A stretch of 12,515 nt of DNA from an uncultured Fretibacterium sp. (GTDB taxonomy: Bacteria; Synergistota; Synergistia; Synergistales; Aminobacteriaceae): positions 1 to 12,515 of the forward strand of contig CALAUZ010000015.1 in assembly GCA_937892105.1 (NCBI GenBank), written 5' to 3'. Shown here piece after piece: positions 1-4,850 of this stretch (its first letter is position 1; every line of letters starts with the position of its first letter). The notes under the pieces are model-generated. The model was not told the DNA's origin and did no database searches. It saw only the letters and a program-made list of their open reading frames with translations. The translations under genes were made by a program, and so were the position numbers.

Positions 1-2
1 CC

Positions 3-254
3 TTTGAGGAGCTGGTCGCCGAGATGGGAAGTCTCTTTGTGGCTACATCGGCCGGTATCCCACAGTCAGAAACAGAATTCCAGAATCACGCCAGTTACAT
101 AGATAGCTGGCTTAGCAAGTTGCGTAATGACAACATGTACATCTTCAAAGCGGCAGGGTATTTGTTGAGGAGAGCGGGCATGGGAGTGGATGATGAAACA
201 CAAGGCGATAAGACGGCTGATGGCGATAACGGCTCGGACGGCCAGCAAGAATGA
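3..254 (+). CDS. ArdC-like antirestriction protein, C-terminal fragment (runs off the window)
   Basis: The reading frame is open from the first bases of the window and stops at 254, so only the last 83 codons are present. The start FEELVAEMG followed by HASYIDSWLSKLRNDNMYIFKAA is the hallmark end of the zincin-like domain of ArdC/DUF1738 antirestriction proteins: the Glu residues of the EELVAE helix lie where the third zinc ligand falls, and the HAxYIxxWLxxLxxD block follows. The HExxH motif would be upstream, outside the window. The last 25 or so residues are an acidic, Gly/Asp-rich tail (DDETQGDKTADGDNG) that looks disordered. ArdC proteins are carried by plasmids and integrative elements and protect incoming DNA from restriction, so this gene marks the region as mobile. 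The first Met in frame at 24 is internal, not a start. Confidence 0.8.
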   Translation, partial: FEELVAEMGSLFVATSAGIPQSETEFQNHASYIDSWLSKLRNDNMYIFKAAGYLLRRAGMGVDDETQGDKTADGDNGSDGQQE

Positions 255-435
255 AATCACCGTAACATCGACACACTGTGGGTAACGAATAACGGAAACC
301 GACGGGCTGTAAGATGCCCATTTTACCATTGACTGAGATGATATGATTATCTCTAAGAATAGTATATGAGTAAATTTATAGTTATAAACTATTAATTAAA
401 CAAAAAATTTATTTAATGGAAAGGGCTAAAACTTA
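255..435 (+). promoter_or_regulatory. Intergenic region with weak promoter-like and palindromic elements
   Basis: The sequence becomes very AT-rich ahead of the Rpn gene. TTGACT at 329-334 could be a -35, with a poor -10 (TAAGAA, 354-359) at long spacing. An inverted repeat, ATAGTT-ATA-AACTAT, sits at 378-392 and could be an operator. GGAAAGGG just before 426 gives a Shine-Dalgarno about 10 bases from the ATG at 436. No hairpin typical of a terminator is seen behind ardC. All assignments are by eye. Confidence 0.25.
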
Positions 436-1362
436 ATGTCAGAGCAGGAGCAACAGAAGGAACAGAAAGAACGAGCTGATTATGACGGTCTGTGGAAAGA
501 CGCTATTGAACGTTTCTTGCCACGGCTTTTGGAACGTGTTCTGCCAGACTTATATGCTGATGTTGATTTTTCCGTCAAACCGGAATTTCTATCGAATGAA
601 CTTAGAGATGTTGCTCAATCAGATAATAATCCCGCTGTGTACGTTGATGAACTGATTAGACTCACTCTCAAGAACGGCGGTGACGCGTGGATTCTTCTAC
701 ACATTGAAGTTCAAGGCCCGGGCGGCGATGCAATTTCAGGTCGTATGTTTAATTATATGACACTTATTTATGCCCATCACAAAGCAATGCCTGTGGCTCT
801 TGCAATTCTTACATCGCGCAGACCGTCAGAAGTTATAGGCGAGTATTCAGTGGATAATCATTACGGGACTAAGCTGTCGTACACGTACAATTGCTTTGAA
901 GTTTACGCACAAGATGACGATAAAATGTTACAAAGCAATAACCCGTTCGATTTAATATTCTACGCTGTCAAGAATACAAGCAAGAATAGTCAAAAGAAGA
1001 AATATGTTTTACTCCTTAATCTTGCAAAGATACTTGCTTCAAAAGGCTGGAGTGAAGCTGATCGTAGAGATTTATTTAGTTTTATAGTTCGAGCTGTTAA
1101 TTTAACAGACACGGAACTACAGCAGAAATTTGTAGCTGAAATTACGAGAGGAGAGGATAGCATGGCAGAATTAACATTTGTTGAGAAATATTTTAAGGAC
1201 GAAGGAAGAGCCGAAGGGATAGCTATTGGAGAGCAGCGTGGCGAACAGCGCAGCCAGCGTTCAATCTATGAACGGCTTGTCGCAAGTGGCAAATTTACAC
1301 AACAAGAGGCGGCTGAATTTACAGGCTGGAATGCTAATAATGCAGCATATGGCCTACAATAA
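436..1362 (+). CDS. Rpn-family PD-(D/E)XK nuclease / putative transposase (COG5464-like)
   Basis: The 308-residue protein begins with a Gln/Glu-rich stretch. A block starting DYDGLWKDAIERFLPRLLERVLP leads into the PD-(D/E)XK core. Asp71 (VYVDELIRLTLK) and Glu91-x-Gln93 (LLHIEVQG) are spaced as in the D...ExQ active site of Rpn nucleases, followed by the conserved SGRMFNYM helix. The tail has a charged EGRAEGIAIGEQRGEQRS repeat and a helical segment (VASGKFTQQEAAEFTGW) typical of this superfamily. Rpn proteins are DNA endonucleases that stimulate RecA-independent recombination in E. coli and are reported in anti-phage contexts; that role is family knowledge, not shown here. The gene stands alone, with a Shine-Dalgarno about 10 bases upstream and a hairpin after the stop. 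It appears intact, unlike the two Rpn remnants further on, and its N-terminal half belongs to a different sub-branch from what they retain. Confidence 0.8.
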   Translation: MSEQEQQKEQKERADYDGLWKDAIERFLPRLLERVLPDLYADVDFSVKPEFLSNELRDVAQSDNNPAVYVDELIRLTLKNGGDAWILLHIEVQGPGGDAISGRMFNYMTLIYAHHKAMPVALAILTSRRPSEVIGEYSVDNHYGTKLSYTYNCFEVYAQDDDKMLQSNNPFDLIFYAVKNTSKNSQKKKYVLLLNLAKILASKGWSEADRRDLFSFIVRAVNLTDTELQQKFVAEITRGEDSMAELTFVEKYFKDEGRAEGIAIGEQRGEQRSQRSIYERLVASGKFTQQEAAEFTGWNANNAAYGLQ

Positions 1363-1377
1363 TTGCGACTAACACAC

Positions 1378-1412
1378 GGGAGTCTTATACATGGACTCCC
1401 ATTTATATTACT
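1378..1412 (+). terminator. Terminator-like hairpin after the Rpn gene
   Basis: GGGAGTC (1378-1384) pairs perfectly with GACTCCC (1394-1400) around a 9-base loop, and an AT-rich, T-biased tract follows. The hairpin lies 16 bases after the Rpn stop. A 13-base unit, TTTATATTACTTT, is repeated in tandem directly behind it (1402-1426). Confidence 0.55.
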
Positions 1413-1469
1413 TTTTATATTACTTTGAAGAAAAGCCCCCTTTCCCGTGATCTGTGCTGAATTCTCAAC

Positions 1470-1499
1470 TATAATTACGTGTTCCCGAAGTTGAACTTC
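1470..1499 (+). promoter_or_regulatory. Candidate promoter -10 with overlapping palindromic operator
   Basis: A perfect TATAAT lies at 1470-1475, with no good -35 upstream. Twelve bases further on is a 13-bp palindrome, GAAGTT-G-AACTTC (1487-1499), at about the position of an initial transcribed region. This arrangement would allow a dimeric repressor to control the small gene starting at 1544. Seen directly as sequence; the function is inferred. Confidence 0.35.
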
Positions 1500-1543
1500 A
1501 GAGTTAATCTTAGTGTCAACAAAACGAAGGGAGCAACACAAAA

Positions 1544-1879
1544 ATGATAAAGAAAATGATTAACAACAGTAACACCGACATGAACAAAATCAAACTGAGC
1601 AACATCCGCAAGGGGATCAAAGGCATAGCGTTCAGAGTCAAAGTTCAGGATTATGCACTCGGCAATCTGGCCAAAGTCACAGGCCGCCGATTTCTTCAAG
1701 GCAGCTTCGAGGACTGTCAAACGCAACTGGCAGAAGTCATGAAAACACTTGAGAGCATCAAAGGGCTTCTTGCTCTGGCCGAGAAAATGACACCAGAAGA
1801 AATTGCGGAGGCTGATGAGGACTTAGAGAGCATGTCAGAGAACATGGAGACACTTGAAAAGACCGTTAATGAGGGCTAA
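1544..1879 (+). CDS. Small hypothetical protein, helical and acidic at the C terminus
   Basis: I do not recognise this 111-residue protein. The N-terminal third is basic and Asn-rich (MIKKMINNSNTDMNKIKLSN, then RKGIKG). The rest is predicted to be mostly helical: residues 55-75 form an amphipathic helix (DCQTQLAEVMKTLESIKGLL), followed by KMTPEEIAEADEDLESMSENMETLEK, which looks like a helix-turn-helix hairpin or short coiled coil. There is no signal peptide, membrane segment or Cys cluster. A good Shine-Dalgarno (AAGGGAG, about 9 bases upstream) supports the start at 1544, although Met5 and Met13 are alternatives. It is monocistronic: a promoter-like site and a palindrome precede it and a hairpin overlaps its stop codon. 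A small regulator or phage-type accessory protein is possible, but nothing in the sequence decides it. Confidence 0.65.
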   Translation: MIKKMINNSNTDMNKIKLSNIRKGIKGIAFRVKVQDYALGNLAKVTGRRFLQGSFEDCQTQLAEVMKTLESIKGLLALAEKMTPEEIAEADEDLESMSENMETLEKTVNEG

Positions 1880-1910
1880 AGCCCCGATTCTTGTAGAGAG
1901 TCGGAGCTTT
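1878..1910 (+). terminator. Hairpin overlapping the stop of the 111-residue gene
   Basis: AAAGCCCCGATTCT (1878-1891) and AGAGTCGGAGCTTT (1897-1910) form a 14-position stem with one C/A mismatch and one G-U pair around a 5-base loop. Because A runs face T runs, the stem could act in both directions, but the trailing T tract is only three bases. Confidence 0.5.
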
Positions 1911-2044
1911 AATGACTCTCACACAATTCTGCTCGGTAATAACCTTGATAAACTAGGCAACAACAGCTCCGTATTTTAATTTCTTCGTATGATAAAATTA
2001 AAAATATATTTTTATATTTTACAATGATATGGAAGAATGTGAAT
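1911..2044. other. AT-rich intergenic stretch
   Basis: There is no gene here. The part from 1975 to 2030 is nearly all A and T (AAAATATATTTTTATATTTT). TACAAT at 2020-2025 could be a -10 for the small gene at 2045. I see no convincing -35. Confidence 0.3.
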
Positions 2045-2176
2045 ATGAATCTAGGAATTACATTTACAATCGGCGGTAATCCAGTCAAAAAGAAAGATTT
2101 TTCACAAAGGCTTTCAAGCATCGTCCATGTTAAGGATTATAGGATTGAACACGTATATCATGACGGCAATGAGTGA
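2045..2176 (+). CDS. Putative 43-residue small protein
   Basis: The short frame begins MNLGITFTIGGNPVKKKDF and ends VKDYRIEHVYHDGNE, then TGA. GGAAG at 2031-2035 lies 9 bases before the ATG, and an in-frame GTG at 2039 is an alternative start. Its composition, with alternating hydrophobic residues in the first 10 positions and charged residues after, is more protein-like than chance, and it ends 13 bases before the next gene. I do not recognise a family. It could be a real small gene or the remnant of a longer one. Confidence 0.4.
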   Translation: MNLGITFTIGGNPVKKKDFSQRLSSIVHVKDYRIEHVYHDGNE

Positions 2177-2189
2177 ATAAAACCCAAGA

Positions 2190-2468
2190 ATGATTAAAAT
2201 ACTTGAAACAATAATGCTGATATGCTTCGGTGCGGCTTGGCCATTTTCAATCGTGAAGTCTTGGAAAGCCCGAACTGCTCAAGGCAAGAGCATCGGCTTC
2301 CTGTTTGTGATTTTAGCGGGATATATTGCTGGGATCGCAAAAGTTATTCTCAGTGATGGATTGGGCGGTTTCCTTCTGATCCCTTACTCAATCAATTTTG
2401 CGATGGTCGCCTGCGATGCCTGCCTATATTTCAGGAATGTAAGATTGGATAGGAGTAAAAATGTTTGA
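2190..2468 (+). CDS. PQ-loop / SemiSWEET-like small membrane protein
   Basis: The 92-residue protein has three hydrophobic segments (about residues 3-19, 34-54 and 61-80) separated by a basic loop (KSWKARTAQGKS). The motif AAWPFSIVKSW in segment 1 and the LLIPYSINFAMVACDACLYFRN end resemble bacterial three-helix half-transporters of the MtN3/SemiSWEET and PQ-loop type, which dimerise to move small solutes. Substrate cannot be read from the sequence. The Shine-Dalgarno is weak (GAGTGAATAAAACCCAAGA), so it may rely on the upstream small ORF for translation. Its last 8 bases overlap the start of the next gene, so the two are likely translated from the same message. Confidence 0.6.
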   Translation: MIKILETIMLICFGAAWPFSIVKSWKARTAQGKSIGFLFVILAGYIAGIAKVILSDGLGGFLLIPYSINFAMVACDACLYFRNVRLDRSKNV

Positions 2469-2589
2469 CATTATCTTGGGAACTTTAATTATAATCGGAC
2501 TTTTCTTCGCGTTAAGATATATAAAGAACACAAGGCACTGTTCACATAATTGCAATGAGTGTAAGCACCCGTGCCATACGAAATATTAA
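2461..2589 (+). CDS. FeoB-associated-type Cys-rich membrane peptide
   Basis: This is a 42-residue protein. It has one N-terminal membrane helix (DIILGTLIIIGLFFALRYI), a short basic linker, then CSHNCNECKHPCH: four Cys and three His in 13 residues. This layout of one helix plus a tiny Cys cluster is that of the FeoB-associated Cys-rich membrane protein family, usually found beside feoB and thought to help iron or metal handling. AGGAG (2451-2455) lies 5 bases before the ATG, inside the end of the PQ-loop gene, with which it overlaps by 8 bases. No feoA or feoB is in the window, so here it is separated from the usual partner. A different metal-binding role is possible. Confidence 0.6.
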   Translation: MFDIILGTLIIIGLFFALRYIKNTRHCSHNCNECKHPCHTKY

Positions 2590-2608
2590 AAGTATTAAAA
2601 TATTCTTT

Positions 2609-2875
2609 ATGACCGCCGGAAATAAGAAACACTTTTTCGTTTATCTGCTTCGCTGCTCTGACAGCACTCTTTACTGTGTCTGGACGACAGACTTACAGAA
2701 ACGCTTAAATGCTCATAACTCCGGCACTGGCGCGAAATACACAAAGGCACGACGACCAGTTGAGCTAGTTTATTACGAAGAGTCCGAGAACAAAAACTCG
2801 GCTATGAAACGTGAGTATGAAATCAAGCATCTTAGCCGAGCTGAAAAATTGCGGTTGATAAACCGTGCATTTTAA
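2609..2875 (+). CDS. GIY-YIG family nuclease-like protein with a substituted signature Gly
   Basis: From Met at 2609 the protein is 88 residues, the usual length for stand-alone GIY-YIG (YhbQ/YazA/UPF0213-like) proteins. It follows the family pattern closely: FFVYLLRCSDSTLYC (strand 1 and turn), TTDLQKRLNAHNSG with the Arg and His of the active-site helix, GAKYTKARRPVELVYYEE, and AMKREYEIKHLSRAEKLRLI with the conserved catalytic-type Glu of KREYEIK. The frame is open back to 2555, but the extra 18 residues overlap the Cys-rich peptide gene and do not match the family. The oddity is LYCVWTTDL, where relatives have LYCG/LYTG: the Gly of the YIG half-motif is Val. DNA cleavage may therefore be weakened. 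It lies about 20 bases after the Cys-rich peptide gene, probably in the same transcript. Confidence 0.8.
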   Translation: MTAGNKKHFFVYLLRCSDSTLYCVWTTDLQKRLNAHNSGTGAKYTKARRPVELVYYEESENKNSAMKREYEIKHLSRAEKLRLINRAF

Positions 2876-3027
2876 CAGTCCTCGGTGTGTTTGCTTAACC
2901 ATTTCGCAGCATACGCACACATAAAAAAACTACAGACAAGTGGGGCTGAAGACACCGACATGAAATCGCTTCTCTGTCATGTTAATATATATCTTATATT
3001 AAATTCATTTTAGAAAAGGATATCGAA
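2876..3027. promoter_or_regulatory. Intergenic region before the HTH-repeat gene
   Basis: An inverted repeat, ACATGA (2958-2963) and TCATGT (2977-2982), with a 13-base spacer lies just upstream of an AT-rich stretch containing TATATT (2995-3000), a possible -10. AAGGA (3016-3020) is the ribosome site of the next gene. An operator role for the repeat is only a suggestion. Confidence 0.25.
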
Positions 3028-3720
3028 ATGTCAAAACACACCAAAGATTTTAACGCTGAAGAACGACAGATAATTCTCAAGCAGGCCGAAGAATTCGGAT
3101 TACAAGAAGCAGCCAGAATGAACGACACTACTTGGCAAGCTGTGCGGGCATTGCAACGGATTGAAGCGGGTGATACTGAGGTATGGCAAAATAGGAAAAA
3201 ATTTACACAGGAAGAGAGAAAAGCAATCTGGGCGAGAGCTAATGAGGTCGGTTTTGAGCAGGCAGCTGCCGAAAATGGCATAAGCGCAAAGAGTCTTCAA
3301 AATTGGCAATGGAAGTTTGGTTTTGAACCTGTGAAGCCAACAATAGAGGAACATAATCCACCACAAGTAGGCATAGTACCGACACACACACCGCTCACTC
3401 CGGAGGAAAAAGCATTTATATTAGCACGAGTAGAAGAAGTAGGCGCGACTCAGGCTTCACGAGAATCTGGAATCAGCAGAAACACAATTAACAATTGGCG
3501 ACGCGTGCAAAAGCAGCCTGAAACAGCAGAACCATTAACATACGGGACAGAACCAGCCGTTGACGCGGCTCTCGCGGACAGCCCGATAGTCAACGCATTA
3601 ATTAATCGTATACACGATCTAAAAACAGAGAACATAATTCTCAAAGAAAGGGTTGCTATTTTGACGCAAAAAATAGATAATCTTCGTGACGCTATAACAA
3701 AGTTGATTAACATCGAATAA
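3028..3720 (+). CDS. Triple helix-turn-helix repeat protein with C-terminal coiled coil
   Basis: The 230-residue protein contains three copies of a helix-turn-helix of about 38 residues. Residues 8-44 start FNAEERQIILKQAEEFG, 59-97 start FTQEERKAIWARANEVG, and 123-160 start LTPEEKAFILARVEEVG. In each, an A-rich helix and an Ile-Ser-type turn (NGISAKSLQNW, SGISRNTINNW) precede the recognition helix. This is the homeodomain-like fold of IS3/IS66-type transposase N termini. A Pro-rich linker separates repeats 2 and 3. Residues 187-228 (VNALINRIHDLKTENIILKERVAIL onward) form a leucine-zipper-like coiled coil. There is no catalytic domain. A DNA-binding, dimeric regulator or structural protein is therefore likely. 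Repeat 1 is the most diverged: its turn reads NDTTWQAV. The Shine-Dalgarno AAGGA is 7 bases from the ATG. The gene converges on the SWIM gene with 34 bases between stops and no visible terminator. Confidence 0.65.
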   Translation: MSKHTKDFNAEERQIILKQAEEFGLQEAARMNDTTWQAVRALQRIEAGDTEVWQNRKKFTQEERKAIWARANEVGFEQAAAENGISAKSLQNWQWKFGFEPVKPTIEEHNPPQVGIVPTHTPLTPEEKAFILARVEEVGATQASRESGISRNTINNWRRVQKQPETAEPLTYGTEPAVDAALADSPIVNALINRIHDLKTENIILKERVAILTQKIDNLRDAITKLINIE

Positions 3721-3754
3721 CACATAATGCCACATAAATGCCGGGCTGATGCAA

Positions 3755-4849
3755 TCATTTGACATGTTTATTCCTTTGATTCCAGCCCTGAACAGCCTTG
3801 CTCCATGTCTCTGCGCCTCCGCTCTCGCACCCGCATTCTGAACATCTGAGCCAGAACCACAAGTTCTCGTTATGTCTCTCGATATCGAAAGCTCCGCAAA
3901 TCGGGCAAGCTCGCAGTCCTGTGTGAGAGCGTCGTAATTTAATTTTCGTCCATGCGTTCCATTCTTTTGCATATTCTTCACGGTTTTTTGCCGCAAGTAA
4001 TCCCGCACCGCAATGTGTGCAATAAGCTAAATGTCCTGAAGTGCTTTCAAGCCATTCATATTCATTATGGCCACAGAAGGGACAGTTTTCGAGAGCCGGG
4101 AATGTCGATATTATCGATATAATATTTTTTGGCGTGTCAACTCCAAACTTCGCTACTAAATCAGCTCCTTTAATAATTCTCAGACTGTCCTTATCTACGT
4201 TCTTCAACATTCCTTCGACACGTCCGCCGACAATTTTCCATATAAAATCATCGGCATCAATGCCTCTAGTCTCAAAAAATAATAACGGTTCAGCGTCAAG
4301 CCTGACACCAATCCCGTATAAAACCGCGGATATATGATTGCATATGTACTCATGTTCTGGACAGTCGCACTCGAAATCCATTTCATCGGCTTTCGGGAAT
4401 ATTAACTCTGATAAAGAATCCTTTAATTCCTCCGGAAAATTCCCCTCCGCAAGAGCTTCAATGTTTTTAATTTTTCCTGCCGCTAATCTGACAATCTTGT
4501 CCTGTTTTTCTACGGACATAGGCGTTATCTTTATCTTTACTTCAAACGGCTTGAAACTGCCGCCAACCACATGAGCCGTGATATTACCGCCATTAATTTG
4601 AAGATTAACAACAGCATCATTGATAACAAATTTTTCACCGCGTTTAATTCGACTTTCACCATGTTCAAAATACGCGTATCTTTCAAGATTCTTACACCAC
4701 GCCTTACCCCACCAGCTTGTACAGATTTCTTTACTTGTTACCTTTATTGGTTCAAAATCAGGATTGTCAGCCAGAATATCTTTAGCTCTCTCCTGAAGTT
4801 CATGCGCTGATATTTGGCGGCTCATTCCCCGATAACCTATGTATGACAC
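3755..4849 (-). CDS. SWIM zinc-finger protein fused to two Lar-like zinc fingers (partner of the SNF2 helicase)
   Basis: The protein is 364 residues with a GTG start. Residues 35-110 (SWWGKAWCKNLERYAYFE and following) match the N-terminal region of bacterial SWIM proteins encoded beside SNF2 helicases, such as the YwqB type. The SWIM finger C161-x-C163-x6-C170-x-H172 (CDCPEHEYICNH) is complete. After residue 250 come two CPxCG modules: C256/C259 with C277/C280, ending EWNAW, and C315/C318 with C336/C339, ending QGWNQR. This CPFCG...CxxCG...AWN pattern is that of Lar-type restriction-alleviation zinc fingers, here attached as a tandem C-terminal extension. The start lies one base after the SNF2 stop (TGA-A-GTG) with GGTGGGGTGA upstream, indicating translational coupling. 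Met9 is an alternative start. SWIM modules bind DNA or protein; this one probably targets or regulates the helicase. Confidence 0.85.
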   Translation of the reverse strand: MSYIGYRGMSRQISAHELQERAKDILADNPDFEPIKVTSKEICTSWWGKAWCKNLERYAYFEHGESRIKRGEKFVINDAVVNLQINGGNITAHVVGGSFKPFEVKIKITPMSVEKQDKIVRLAAGKIKNIEALAEGNFPEELKDSLSELIFPKADEMDFECDCPEHEYICNHISAVLYGIGVRLDAEPLLFFETRGIDADDFIWKIVGGRVEGMLKNVDKDSLRIIKGADLVAKFGVDTPKNIISIISTFPALENCPFCGHNEYEWLESTSGHLAYCTHCGAGLLAAKNREEYAKEWNAWTKIKLRRSHTGLRACPICGAFDIERHNENLWFWLRCSECGCESGGAETWSKAVQGWNQRNKHVK

Positions 4850-4850
4850 T

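Noticed and set aside
1402..1426. Start of a CRISPR-like or iteron array
   Set aside because: There are only two copies of a 13-base AT-rich unit, in tandem without spacers, directly after a terminator hairpin.
2555..2608. Longer start for the GIY-YIG protein
   Set aside because: It overlaps the Cys-rich peptide gene, and the extra residues do not resemble the family.
3100..3387. Minus-strand frames inside the HTH-repeat gene
   Set aside because: They are shadows of the plus-strand gene with Cys/Leu-rich, unrecognisable translations and no ribosome sites.
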